Positions 50,190 through 62,400 of a stretch of DNA of 64,000 nucleotides are shown here, piece by piece. The stretch lies in contig NC_092020.1 of NCBI RefSeq assembly GCF_042242105.1, forward strand, positions 17,328,788-17,392,787, given 5' to 3'. This stretch comes from Pempheris klunzingeri. Lineage: Eukaryota; Chordata; Actinopteri; Acropomatiformes; Pempheridae. Under the pieces are notes generated by a model. That model made no database searches and was not told the DNA's origin. It saw nothing but the letters and a program-made list of their open reading frames with translations. Position 1 is the stretch's first letter. Each line of letters opens with the position of its first letter. The position numbers were made by a program, and so were the translations under genes.

Positions 50190-50340
50190 CATTGCTAAAA
50201 CTTAAATACTGTGCTTCAGTCAGTCTTCAGCCATTCAAACAAAACTCAAATCCTCCGCGCGACCGTTTGCCCTGCGCTTGCGCAGTGTAGTATTTCCGCT
50301 CTGGTGCTTCCTGGGAATTGTAGTCCTTTTTGTCTTCAAC
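50190..50340 (-). promoter_or_regulatory. cenpi: cenpi promoter with NRF1-like and ZNF143-like motifs
   Basis: This GC-richer stretch lies just upstream of the cenpi start codon. Positions 50273-50284 read TGCGCTTGCGCA, a near-perfect NRF1 palindrome. Positions 50306-50324, read on the minus strand, give ACTACAATTCCCAGGAAGC. That differs at two of 19 positions from the ZNF143/THAP11 (SBS) consensus as I remember it. No TATA box is evident. The combination is typical of housekeeping and cell-cycle gene promoters, which fits a kinetochore gene. The transcription start was not determined. Confidence 0.6.
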
Positions 50341-50399
50341 CGTCGATAAGAGTCAGTTGCTAGTAAAACTACAAGAGTCTTGTGGCTAGATGTCTATAT

Positions 50400-52060
50400 G
50401 GAGGCAAATCTGTGTTTGTGAGAGGACGCTATGTGGAACAACTTTGACAGATGGTCAGTACGTCTTTAAGATAATATAAAAGTAGGGTATTAACGCACCC
50501 GTACGTTATATCCTGTGGACGAGCAGTCAGATAACGTTCTTTGACAGAGCTAGCTTGTGAAATTGTGATGGTTTTAGTCAGACAACGCAGGTGGATTCAT
50601 TTTGTGTGTGGTGCTCACACACAGCACTGAATATGACATTTGCATCTTTCCAGAAACACTCCTCGTCACTCTGGAATATCCACAGACCTCCCTGTCAACT
50701 GTTTTCACAGGTGTTATCTTTAGTACAAAGAACAGTAATAGTTACTGTGAAAACCGTGAGAGAAGAAAGTAATTTCATTAATCTCCATTTTTACGGGGGG
50801 CAGAAATCTCCCGGGCTGCAACCAACAGTTAATTTGATTAATTAGCTAATGCTAAAAAATGAGCCCATGTTAACATATGTAAATGTCTTCTAAAGTCAAC
50901 CCAACTGTCAGTTTACTATAAAAAAACAACAACAAAGAAACAGAAAATATTACCTGGACCTGAGTTGTTATTATCAAACTTGTTACTAAGGAAATTTCTG
51001 CTTATTGACTAATCTTGTGTATCTGAAAACCTGGACAGACAAAATGAAAACTACATAAACCCTACAAAACCAAATGGTCATAAAATGACAGACATGGGAA
51101 CTGGAAGAAGGTGTGTTCTCTATAAAAATGTACTCTACTGTAATTAGTGCAATGTTTTTATGTTGGTCAAATTGTACTTCAAACACCACAGTGACAATTA
51201 GTTCACTGGGTAAGTAAATATATAATACTTTACATAATTTTAAAGGGTAGGCTACAACGCCCCCCTAACTTCCCCCAAAACTGTAAGCTATAACTGACCT
51301 CCAGTACAGTGTTAATGCTGGGGGGAGGGGCAGGGGCCAAAATCACTCCATTATGTCTTGAGGGTGTCTTGAGGGCAGAATGCATTACAGAAAGACCTTT
51401 GTATACGAGTTATGCAGTTTGTCCCCTCACTCCCAGTGCTCAGTCCTCTCTCCTTTTTGTCTGCCCATGTATGGCTAGGATTAAAAATGGGCTTTGCTCT
51501 TGAAAAAGGCACCAGAATGAAGCACAGTTTCAGCCAATTCCCTAGAAATGTCAAATTCTGCCTGGTCATTTCTCCACTCTTGTTTTTGGAGATTTTCTCC
51601 TACTCATCTGTCCATAAGAAACTCAAATATCTCACTGCACAAACTATATTTACAAGATAAAATTACATAATCAAGATACTTCTCCCATAATACAATTTTC
51701 TCATAAGTACATTCATTTCATCAGTTTGTATTGTGAGAAAAAAAGAGTTTAAACTGTTGGCTGGAGTTGACTGAAGTTCACAAAACTGATTCCCCTGTAA
51801 TGCATAGAATAAAATAGGCAATGTCACTCTTACAGGGCATAGTGACAAGCATTGCATATCTGGGCCCATAAAACTATGCAGCCCATGTAGCTGATGTGCT
51901 GATATAAAGGAATCACCTTAACAGGGACTGACTTAAGTCATATTACAAGTTTACAACACAAAAATCACCCATTGTTACAAATTTAAGGTTTATTGTTAGA
52001 TTCAACTGAATGAAATGCAAGAGTTCTAGTAAAAACAAACAATAGTCTGTCTCACCTCCA
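50400..52060. other. intergenic, no gene recognised
   Basis: Lies between the cenpi promoter and the tmem35 3' end. No exon is supported on either strand. GC-richer, G-run-bearing sequence sits near 51315-51340. Confidence 0.5.
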
Positions 52061-52064
52061 ATTC

Positions 52065-52070
52065 TTTATT
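52065..52070 (-). terminator. tmem35a: candidate tmem35 polyadenylation signal
   Basis: Minus-strand AATAAA (TTTATT on plus) about 1.05 kb past the tmem35 stop. I saw no closer canonical hexamer, so the 3' UTR would be long. A further AATAAA lies at 51989-51994. Confidence 0.45.
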
Positions 52071-53121
52071 TTAAGTATATCATTTACAGAAATATTGTGA
52101 ATTTCAAAACGGACAGCATTTTAACAGAGCTTTCACCCCCTGACAAAACTGTAATAGGAATGCTCTTTGTATCTTTAGAGAGAAAAAATAAAACTAAACA
52201 GATGAGCAGAATCTTTAAGAGATGGTGAACAGGTTTAAGACTTCAACTGTGCGTTACAAAAGGTAAAATTCCATTTTTAACAGGCAAAAAGACTTTTTTT
52301 CTTCTTTGATTTGGTTATGTTCTGCTGTATAAGCTTTGCAGAAGACACCTGAGGCAGCAACTGCTGTCCTTTCCAGCCAGACAACTTCATTGTGACAACT
52401 GAACTGAGATGAGACAGAGGATATTCAGCTTATTTTACTTTGAGAGAAATGTTTTCATGCGTACTTCTGCAAAAATCTACTAAGATGATAAAATATCCTG
52501 GATTTATATTTGTTTTCTTTTCTAAAATATCCTCTGGTAAGACTGCACCAAAACATTATCTGGATATGTAATACTATTGATGTATAATTAGTACAAAATT
52601 CTTTCAAAAATGCTCATTTTGGTTTATGTTTTATACTTTTTTGATCAAATGAAACATGCTTGAACTATTGAAATTCATAAATTATCAGTCTCTCCTACCT
52701 ACAGTATAAAAACAAATTAGAAAAACAACCTACAAAGACTCTTTCATGAAACACAGCATTCTCAAATCAACTTGTAACATAAATGAAATTCACACTTAAA
52801 AACAAAGACGCTTTTAGCACAGTGTAGGACTGAAATAAATAGGGAACATGGATTGACTATTGTGACAAAGAGCTGAGCACATCAGAGTTTCCACTGGGAT
52901 GATTGTCCTCGGTTGTGCAGAGGATGTATGGGCCAGGAGTTCTCAGTTTCACATTAAGAGTGCAGAGGAGTAGGTGAGAGTAATCAGTCAGCCAACTGGA
53001 TGGAACAGAGGATGTGTGTGACGGGTTGAGTGACTGCTTCCTTCCAAATCTGAATTACTGCAATCCACACAGGCGCACCAGGTTCCCTTCATTACAGCTT
53101 GGACCACCACAGAAGAGGATC

Positions 53122-54557
53122 TTAAGACTGCTTGACCTTGTTCTTTTCCTGGTCATTGATGTGCTGTTCCTCTCTGCTGTCCTCTCTCTCCGGCCGGTCG
53201 TCGCTCTGGCGGGCGATAAGCAGTCGGCAGGTGAGCAGAATACCGAAGACTAGAGCATGGGCGTAACGTTTCAGGGGGTCTCCTACTAGCTGGTGGAAGA
53301 ACAGGACAGCCAGCATGACCAGCAGCAGCAAGAAGTTGGCCACGTCCTTCGGCCTGCCCGGCACCAGGGTGAGCACCACGCCGCAGCCCACCTCCAGAGA
53401 GCCGATGATCTTACGGAGCAGGACAGAGCTGATCCCAATCTTTTTCAGGCCTGGTAGTGCCTTCGCATAGCTCTTGTATGCCCTTTTCTGAAAGAAAAAA
53501 AGTACAGGGATCTCTTTAAAATACTTCACGTGTACATAATAAATATCTAGCATTCAATTAGATCCCATCGGTGTCTGTAAGTGGGGTCAGTTAGGATCAC
53601 ATAAGGTCACCCTCATCAAGTCACATTGAAATGCTTTTAGTTCAGTACTGAGCTGCACAATTTTATCTTCAGCTTACGGCTCTCTGGCTCCAGAAAACCC
53701 ATGACCGTATACAGCTATTATTAGAAAAATTAAAAAGTACCCTGAGCATGTTAGTTTGCATATGAAGCCTGTAGGCCTGCCAGCTTCCCTCTTCCACACA
53801 GGACATTTCAACATCAGCAGGTGCACCTCACAGAATTTGCTCGAATACGCCGCCATTGCTCTTTAGCTTGAAGTGGCTCTTCACATTAAAGGAGAAGCTT
53901 TAGCAGCTACATCATATTAAACAGGCCACAATGCTACGACTTACAAACGCGTAGATCGGCAGGCGTGCATGTGAGCATCCTTCAGCTAATTTATAGCATG
54001 TATTGAGAAAGTAAAGTGCATTAAACGATTCATTGTTCATCCCGGTTTCAGTGGTTAGTAGCTCATGGCAGAAACGTTTCAGGTTGTTTCATGCATTCAT
54101 ACGGATTCGTGGATGTCAGCTGTGTTAATGACTTCATGTTTTAAGGCTTATCTTAGAACATCCATGCCTAGCCTGTGTGCTAGCTGTGTTGTTGCAGGCA
54201 ATGCAGCAGGTCCTCACATTTCATACACAGGAGTCTCCTCTGGGAAACCGAGCAACGCTCCATAGAAGCACGTTAAAAGAGCGAGTCAGATATCGACAGC
54301 ATTCATTTTCCGTATCTCTTACTATTTAGGTCAGCATCTCCTCACATTATTCGAGCCTGAGAGCCTTTAGCGTCCGCAGCCAGCCCAGAACAATGGCCTT
54401 TACCCCCACACTCAGTATATCGGTGCCATTCACTCACCATCTCACTGTAGGCATCTTTACTTAGTCTCGGAGTGAGCTTGATGGTCCCCATGAAGACGAA
54501 AAACAAACCCAAAGCAAAGGAGAGGGCCACGATGGTTATTGTCCTTGGTGAGGCCAT
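53122..54557 (-). CDS. tmem35a: transmembrane protein 35A (NACHO), nicotinic receptor chaperone, 2 exons
   Basis: TMEM35A/NACHO is a small ER membrane protein that promotes folding and assembly of neuronal nicotinic acetylcholine receptors (known for the family). Exon 1 is 54557-54438 (40 codons, donor GTGAGT). Exon 2 is 53487-53122 (121 codons, then TAA). The result is 161 residues against 167 in human. Four hydrophobic segments are visible at about residues 5-24, 62-82, 89-108 and 115-132. [12 protein letters not shown] (81-92) and [18 protein letters not shown] (105-122) match the human protein as I recall it, and the N-terminal 40 residues are nearly identical. The C-terminal tail after residue 133 is charged and divergent. 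The start is fixed by the invariant MASPRT and a good context (A at -3, G at +4). It lies between cenpi and arl13a on the same strand, as in human. Fish databases may call it tmem35. Confidence 0.96.
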
Positions 54558-54720
54558 GTTTCACCGCCACCGTGCGTGTAACAGGCGCTTCCCACTGAAC
54601 TGGATGGGAGTCGGAGGGTTTCCCGGTGAAGATGCACCAGGGGGATGGGCTTGTGGATCAACGACGAAAGATGGCGACGCACTGGTCCCGTCTGTGCTCC
54701 GCATCCAGGGCCAGGAGGAC
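54558..54720 (-). promoter_or_regulatory. tmem35a: tmem35 5' flank, GC-rich, with a YY1-like motif
   Basis: The 160 bases upstream of the tmem35 ATG are GC-rich with several CpGs, unlike the AT-rich surroundings. On the plus strand, 54668-54678 read AAGATGGCGAC, one base from the YY1 core AAGATGGCGGC. The element points away from tmem35, so it may equally serve an antisense transcript. No TATA box was seen. The transcription start is not defined. Confidence 0.35.
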
Positions 54721-54906
54721 CCAACTGTGCGCTCCCATTACCAATCACTCATTGATAACAAGAGCTTTGCAGTGTTGCTGATAACTACAACAGAACATCT
54801 CTGGAGGGGTAACATGGGGAGCCCAAAAGCTGGAGACTGACTCAGTGTTGAGGTGTTTGGGATAAGAGCCCCCTAACGCTCAGTATGAACTGATTTGAGA
54901 TCAGCC
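54721..54906. other. short intergenic, no feature
   Basis: Upstream of tmem35. Nothing is recognised beyond the adjacent promoter and transposon. Confidence 0.4.
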
Positions 54907-55210
54907 TTAAAGAAATACTTTTTTGGAAAGTAAGCTTATTTGCTTTATTGCAGAGAGTTAGCTTCCATACCACGGGGCTGCCAGGAAGTCACTGCACCAT
55001 GGAAAGAAATAGTGCCACACATAACTCCATGAAATCATAAACTGATGATTTGAAACAGTTATTTTATATGGATTAGACAAATTAAGTATAACATGTTTGT
55101 TAAGAGAGCTTTAGAGGTGTTGGTTGGTGTTTTCAGTCTTTATTCTAAGTAAAGCTAACCAGCTGCTGGTGGTAGTTATATTAACCATCAACCCGCTCAT
55201 CTAGGCCTAA
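54907..55210 (+). mobile_element. fold-back TTAA transposon fragment (left arm)
   Basis: Starts TTAAAGAAATACTTTTTTGG, then GTAAGCTTATTTGCTTTATTGC, then GAGAGTTAGCTTCC. This parallels the left arm of the complete element at 62.9 kb (GCAAATAGGCTTATTAGCTTTCTTGC, GAGAGTTAAACG). GCTAACCAGCTGCTGG follows. The right terminus is not clear, so this copy is partial. Confidence 0.55.
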
Positions 55211-56500
55211 CTAGTGATGATTATTATCTGTTTTTGAAGAGGGCCCCAGTGTCAGAGTCTAGTTTTATAACTTTCATTATTCAGTGTTTGTAAGCTACTT
55301 TGCATATTTCTGAATTGATTTGTTTAATGTAATTACCACACAGCAAGTAGGGCCAGGTGGTGCTCCATCATGGAAAAAGTTGTCCATGACCACGGGGGTA
55401 ACAAGGACCCAGCAACTAATTTTTTGCCCTCGGTGTCCCCAAGCAGATTCATTTTGCAATGGGGAAAAGTTTTCCTTATGACAGATTTTATTCCCAATCG
55501 TGGCAATCAGTCTGCAGTTTTGTAGATTTCAATAAACCACCATTAAAAACCAGCATAGGGTACAGTGAAGTGTAAGTCTGCAATATGTAGAAATGTGAAC
55601 ATAGCCTGGGTTAGACATTTGATGGCCCCGATCAAGGTGGTGTTTGTGCTTGTAAAGCAAATGTAAATTTGGACAATAGTCATTCTTAATCTAAATGAAT
55701 GAAGCCCTGTTTTATGTTATAGTGCTATAGTCAAAGAAATCTGTAGTTTCCAAAAGATACACATCAGAAATATAATGTAGAAATATAGGTTCATGTAGGA
55801 ATATTTAAATGTTATTGCAAGAATTTCAGTGACTCAAAATTCACTGCTGAGTAATGGAGTCATGATCACTCAACAAACCACAGAGTTTTGTCTGTACTTA
55901 ACTCAAGCCATTTTTGTCATTGCTAAAGTCAAGTATAGTACAGTCAGTATTAATAAAACTGAACAACTGCCAAACCCAGAGGCTGCAGCATTAAGACTCA
56001 TATCTGTTGTGCCATCTGGGAAATACAGTGTCTCCAGATACAGGGAGTGAATTGGGGACTGTGGTAGTATGTACTAACTCAAAATGTCTTTGAGTTAGTA
56101 CATTGCATGGAAAAAGGTGGAAAACAACAGAACCCAGCGTATTTGGATATACATTCAGACAAACATTTCTTCATTTACTGTCTGAGTTAGACTTTTAAAT
56201 CTGACATACTTTGTTTACTGTTGTAAACAAATACCATATGCCATGCAAGTAGTGTCAAAATGTTTATTTTACAATTTCTTATATCTGATCATCGCTTTAA
56301 CAGTGTCCTACACTCTGCCTAGTGCAGAGCTCGTTTCTGAAAAATGCTCAAATAATCGTAAAAAACAAACAAAAGAAGGATACAGTTCAAAAATCATGTT
56401 TCTTTCACAATCAAAACAGCATAGATTTATACAAACAAAATCTCCTCTCCATTTTGGCCAAATACACACTTTTATCTTCAACTTTTAAAAAGATGTTATT
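55211..56500. other. intergenic between arl13a and tmem35, no gene
   Basis: In human, TRMT2B sits in this interval on the opposite strand. I searched the plus-strand frames here for methyltransferase-like sequence and saw none. The content is AT-rich with short chance frames only. Confidence 0.5.
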
Positions 56501-56525
56501 GATATATTTATCTTTAATTTCTTAT

Positions 56526-56531
56526 TTTATT
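56526..56531 (-). terminator. arl13a: candidate arl13a polyadenylation signal
   Basis: Minus-strand AATAAA (TTTATT on plus) about 245 nt past the arl13a stop codon. A second one lies at 56263-56268. Confidence 0.45.
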
Positions 56532-56774
56532 TCATGTTATTATTGTTACTATCATGACTAAGCAGACCTGCCCTTCACTACACACTGGGATTTGCAGTTT
56601 CACAGAGAAGGCTCAGGGTTCAGGTCCGAAGTGATCGTCTATAGTAGATGATAAAGACACATCAGTCTGTGTCTCCCCTACTAAGTGTAAAAAAATGTGG
56701 TGTCAGAGTTTGTGTGGGGATGTAGTGTGACTGTGCACTACTGCTTGTGGACCACATCCTCACAGGTTTCACAG

Positions 56775-59405
56775 TCACTGTCCCTGTTCCTGACGTTCCT
56801 TCAGAGCCAGTATCGCTTTTCTGTAAAGATCTATCGGGAGACAAGGTCATCTTTTTAAAACCAGTCTTCACTGTATCATTTCAGAGTCCAAAGTGTTATT
56901 GTATTTGATTTGGAGATGGAAGAAGTAGGTGAGGCTCACCAAAAGTTGCAGACAGGTCCACGGGTTGAGAGTAAGCTGCAGGCATCTCCTCTGTGTTGAT
57001 CTTGTTCTTCCTTTTCACTTTGACAACTTTCTTCTTCTTCTTCTTTTCCCCTTTAACTGGGCAGAAGATAAAAGAAATATTAGATTTCCACTGTTAAACA
57101 GATAATCACTAAAAGATATATAGTTAATCAATACCTTTAAGTGTCTTCTCATCATTGTCAGGTGATTCATGCGTGTCCAGAGTCTCTTCTTTCACCTTCG
57201 TTTTGCGTTTCGGTTTTCTTTTTTTCGGGGGTATCAGGGCACTGCTGGCTTTCTCTCTGTGACCGGGGTTTTCTTGCTCTCCCTCATTACCGTCACCGTC
57301 CTCTTCCTCCTGTTCATGCACTTCCTCTTGATCTTTTTCACCTTCCTTCACCTTAACCGCCTTCTTCTTCTTCTTCGTCTTCAGCTTCTCTTTCAGAGTC
57401 GTTTCCTGTGAATCAAAGACCGGTGAGTTTAATTTGCCATTTATTGAAACATGAATTCATTACAATATATATTTGTGTGTGTGTGTGTGTGTGTATATAT
57501 AGATATCTATATATCACAATTTTGACAAAGAAAATACAAAAATAAGGCAACAAAGGACACAAACATGATAGACTGTTTGAAGACGTCACCTTGCGCTCTG
57601 ACACAGATGGAGATTTGGAATTTATGGCTCTTGAATTGGACTACATTAGAAAGAGTTTACAGGTGTACCTAATAAAGTGGCTACTGAGTAAAGGTTTAAA
57701 AAGGATGCAAGATATTTTCCTAACCTTTTGCAGCATGTTTCGAATGGGTTGCAGCTTCCCTTCACTCTTGGGCTTTTTCTCTTTGTCTTTTGGTCGATGA
57801 ACCTGGTGAAGATCTGACTTACTGGATCTCATTCTGCGTTAAAAACATTTAACGTGAAAGGTTGATCTGTACAATATTTATGTGTAAATGAAAGCACTGA
57901 ATGTTAAGTCCTCTCTTACCGTTCCCCTTTGGGTTTTTTGCGAACTTTCTCTGTTTTCCAGTTCTTTTTCCTCTCTCTTGGTTCCAGGGGCCTCTTGCTG
58001 TCCTGGGCTACACGAGTACACAGCTCGGGGTAATCCAGACAAACAGCTCGTAGCAACCAGCGAAGGCCTCGTAGAGTCTTCCTGTCCGACCAGCGTCGCA
58101 GGTCCATTAAGGCTGAACAAGGCTCCTGAGTTGGAAGGGACAAAGGTCTGTCTCTGCCTGCCTGCATCTCTACAATCCTGTGCTTCTCTGCTGTTTCAAC
58201 AAGAGATGTTGTTGATGAATTTTAAAACAACACTTACAATATGGCAAAGAGAGCGGCTCTGGTTGACCAGCTTCTCCAGTGATAGAATCTCAATCAGCTC
58301 ACTTCCCAGCAAAGCGTTCATTTTGTCCTGTTTGTTTGCCAACCTGCAAAGAAATGGTTTGAACACAGGCCACAGTTACCTAGTGAGAAGATATTTCAGT
58401 ATTTTCTCTCTTCAGCCACCTGAGGGCGCTGTGTGAACTGCACATGATACTGTGTCACACTTGTATGTATTTGTGTATGAATTTGAATATAATTACACTA
58501 ATATTGGTTTTCCTGCCACTCTTGGCTGTCTCAGCAGGTCTGCAAGAACCTCTTTGACCTCCTTTATCCTCTGCCTGTCACCAGAGTCCACCACAAAGAT
58601 GATCCCATGTGCCTCCCCATAGATGTCCCTCCAGGCTCCTCTCGACTCTGCTGATCCTCCCACATCCAACAAGCTGACCAGGTAGTTCTCCACTCTGAGC
58701 TCATTTCGGATGCAACCCTGGGTGGGTCCTGCTTCCACTCCATGGGGGACTGAAGAGGACAGAAAGTAAAACACAGGTAGATAAATTGTTGTGTTTCTTC
58801 TTTAAGCGCTTGGAGAGATTCATCAGGTTTAAAGTTACTGTTAAATTACCTCTTAACATCCCTCTGATGGAGGATGTTTTTCCTGCTTTGTCAAGACCAA
58901 CCACCAGAATGGTCACTTTCCTGTAAAGAAGTATTTGCGTTACATAAATCACTTACAGGACCAGCATCGAGCTTTAACTGATGTAAATATAAGTAGCAAC
59001 TGGAAACCAGGGGGCATGAATGAACTGTACATGACATGCAAATTCATATTGTAGAAAACTGTAATCATGATTTGTCTAGTTCTCTGTTCTCTGCACAGAA
59101 TGCTTTTGTTTGTATTCTAAGTTGAGTAATTTTCAGATCACTTCCTCAACAGAAAACAGAGAAACATCTGCACCCACAATGGTTTTATTTTGTTGAATAT
59201 GGAGAATCAAGGTGGTGGTTATGGCTCAACTTTGTGATTGTGCTGATTTTTGCATTATTTTATCTTTCTGGAGGGACTATGTTTTGCCAAATGCAGCACA
59301 CACATCACCAATCAAGCTCTTTGTACATTTCACTGTGCGTTTGTACCTGATTGGCTCCTGTATTTTGGAGACCCAGGTGCAGCAGTTGCTCATCAGGTTG
59401 AACAT
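56775..59405 (-). CDS. arl13a: ADP-ribosylation factor-like GTPase 13A, 9 coding exons
   Basis: This is a membrane-linked ARF-like GTPase related to the ciliary protein ARL13B. Exons: 59405-59347, 58920-58850, 58749-58497, 58343-58238, 58125-57920, 57833-57725, 57405-57135, 57056-56940, 56830-56775. They total 1248 nt: 415 codons then TGA, with every junction GT-AG and in phase. The N-terminus MFNLMSNCC has cysteines at 8 and 9, where ARL13B is palmitoylated. The G domain has P-loop GLDKAGKT (28-35), switch-I GPT (51-53), DVGGS (72-76), NKQD (131-134) and EPCSAL (164-169). DVGGS has serine where classical ARFs have the catalytic glutamine; ARL13 proteins generally lack it. From about residue 205 the protein is a Lys/Glu-rich, probably unstructured tail with poly-lysine runs. 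I saw no RVxP ciliary targeting motif. Position beside tmem35 and cenpi argues for arl13a over arl13b. Confidence 0.92.
57473..57494. repeat. (GT)n microsatellite with TA tail
   Basis: A GT run passing into TATATAGATATC in arl13a intron sequence between exons 57833-57725 and 57405-57135. Confidence 0.85.
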
Positions 59406-62400
59406 GTTTAATTGAGGTGAGAAAGGTGTGCACAGTGGCCACCATCTTCTCTGGAACTGGTACCTGCAGACAGATGGTCAACCTCAGTATACACACACAC
59501 ACATACACACATAAATATATGGCCGGTTGGTTAAGACACTGGCGGTCATGGCCAGGTCCAACACAAAGATGCTTTGAGTCTCCTGTGGGCTAAGGAGACT
59601 GTTACAGATGGCCGGGCATCCAGGCGATGCTTTGACTGCCAAGTGTGTCTCTCTGCCCCCACAGGATCTAAAATTAGCTGTTATCAAGCACTCTTCACCT
59701 CACTTTAATTTCAAATCAGCAGTCTGCAGACAGTCTCGCTACAAACACAAATATTTTCTTGATATCCTCTATGGTCCTGATGATGAGTGAGCCCAGTAAA
59801 AGCCTTCAGCTATAGGTACAATGTCTACACGTAGTCCTCCTGAGTCTTTTAATACACACACACAGCAGGTGTGTGTGTCTGAAGTCGTCGGGCCATATGC
59901 TAAAAAAAAAACACTGGCAGATCTTTCAGTCCTTTGTCCAGTACATCTGTTGAGGCTCCGTAATCTGCTAAAGCCAGTTTAGAATGTCCTGCTTTTACAC
60001 CGCTGTTAACAAGCTGACCCACATGCGTTTGTTTCTGTAGAGGACGGTGTTGTCACCATGTCTGCTACAGTGTGACTTAGGAGAATGTTTTGCTCAGGCA
60101 TCTGAAATTTCAGCATTTTAGGCATTTAGAGGAAGTTAGTATAATCGTATCAACACCAGTTTTTATTTTTATTTTATTTTTTTCATTTATTTTAAACTGT
60201 TTATAAATGGGTTGTTTTATTTTAGTTTTCATACGTTTCAGTGATAGTTGTAGGTTTTTTAATTATAATATGGGAGGTATTTGTCAGTGGTAGAGTACGA
60301 TACAAACAACTGACTCCCAACTGTCGTGTAGACGTGATCTTAGTCTCAGTAAACACATGCACCAGTGCCTCCTCATGCTTGTTTTGTTGACAAATTTGAC
60401 GAAATTGACAAAGACTAAAACTAAAGACATTTCCTGTATATATATTTTTTTCATATTTCATTTTGTTTTGTATGTACACAATATAATTTCAGTTAGCTTT
60501 TTTCTAAGGCCTAGTCTTTACTTTTATTTGAATTAACTAAAATGTTTTTTCACACCTAGTTTTAGTTTCTTGGTTAGTTGTAGTTACCTACCTACCTTGA
60601 GTACATGTGTTGTGAGCTTTATGAAAGTTTATATGTAAAAGATGTATATGTTAGTACTATGTGTAGAAAAAAACAACAACATTAAATGTATATTTAAATA
60701 TGTGTCTGTGGAAAACAAAACATTATTTTGTAAGTTATATCATTTTAAGCATTTTGCTTAATTTGACAAATACTAGAGTAATACTAGTTCCCTTGAATGT
60801 TTGGTTCTGATCCATACTTTAGAAATATATACAGTATATGTTAATATAATAAATAAAGAATACATGAAATTAGAAACTGCAGCACAACGAATAAAATTGT
60901 AAAAAATGTGCATTAAAAATAGCAATAAGCAGTAATGATAGTCATGAGAAACCTGTTGATGTAAACAATATACCTACATTAAGTCAACAATACATTACTT
61001 CTGTGTTTCTAACTAATGAAAATACTCTGTTTTAATTAATATTTCCATAATAACTTCACACAGAAAATCAGCAAACAGAACACATGGGTGATAAAAAGCA
61101 GTGAATCAGTGAATTAAAACAAAGCGTTTCAAATTTAATGAGCACTAAACTACTAGTACCTGATACCACTGAATGACTAAATCACATGTAATAGGTGTAA
61201 AGTTTAGAAAGGTTCACTAAGCTACGAGAAATCTGAAGAATACTCACAGAAGTAAATCTATGTCCATGCATTTGTTTAGGTGCTCGTCTCTACTAACATC
61301 TTGTACCCACCAGCCACAAAACTAATCAGGCTCACACTAAGCCTTTGGTCACCCTATGTGGGAGGTACAACCTGGGAAATGTTGTATTGGCAGTTCAACC
61401 AATCCCAGAGTCCTCTGAGCACAGCGCTAATCCCACTGGATGGCGTGGTTCTTCTTCAACTTTACCAAAGATGCATGTATCCGTCCAGGAGATCTAAATG
61501 TGTCTCATGGGGTGATCTGTGACGTGCATGATCTGCTTTTCCCGTTGAAGTCTGGAAGTGGTCGCATGCAGATCTTTGAACTGATTTAGGTGACACAGCT
61601 TAGTCACTCAGGGAGATAATGACATCATAAATATGATGACGGCCAGGTGGTGTCACACCACAGTATACATGAGACATGTTTACTGGTGTAATTGGAACTA
61701 AAGCTTAACCTATTCTTGTCAGGTACATTTTGGTTGGATTTAATATGGCGTGGTGATAAGTTCATAAAAAACAATGGCCATATGGATTGTAGCAAACAAG
61801 CATGTTACTGTACTCATACTTTATTATCTAATTAATGAATGTGTACTGCATATTTTTCTCTATTATTGTGTTTTGTTTTGTTTTTTAAAGATAGGTCGTA
61901 ATGGTGCCTTTTTAACATCTGGTCTGGGACAACAGATAAAAAATTGCCTCTTTGAGTTCCAGTTGATCCGTGAGTACTGTTCTTATCAAATCCACAAAAA
62001 ACCTAAGTAAATAAAATATTACTCAGTGTGGATAATATTGAGAACAAAAATAAGATTATATTGCAGGTGAAAACATATTTGACATGTTTATTTATAATAG
62101 CACATGTCATACACAAAGGTAAAAACTCCATAGTGTAAATTTTCAGATACAACAGTGGTTACAGAGGACAACATATTACATAATGGTATCAATACAATAA
62201 TCAAGTCAGTACAGCATGTTTGTAATGCAGCATGAGCCACTAGATGGCCTCAGACTCACAGTATCTACAGTAGTTTCATTGCCAGAGGCTGCTGTGCATC
62301 CTGTAGTGTCTGTAAATAATATAATGGCGCTATTTTCTTGTCCTTGAGAAGCTAAAATGAACTTCATCTGCATCTAAATCTCAGTCTGCTCACAGCTGAA

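Noticed and set aside
50431..50454. Plus-strand ATG with codons MWNNFDRW before a GTCAGT donor-like site, upstream of cenpi
   Set aside because: Could be the first exon of a divergent gene, but there is no downstream plus-strand exon before tmem35 and the donor is only moderate.
54472..54840. 122-codon plus-strand ORF over the tmem35 start
   Set aside because: It is antisense to tmem35 exon 1 and its GC-rich promoter; no family resemblance.
54560..56770. Searched for trmt2b exons on the plus strand
   Set aside because: No methyltransferase-like motif or exon series was seen in any frame.
57888..58436. 182-codon plus-strand ORF, the longest in the window
   Set aside because: It is antisense to arl13a exons at 58125-57920 and 58343-58238, has no domain and no splice logic, and is a shadow of the coding strand.
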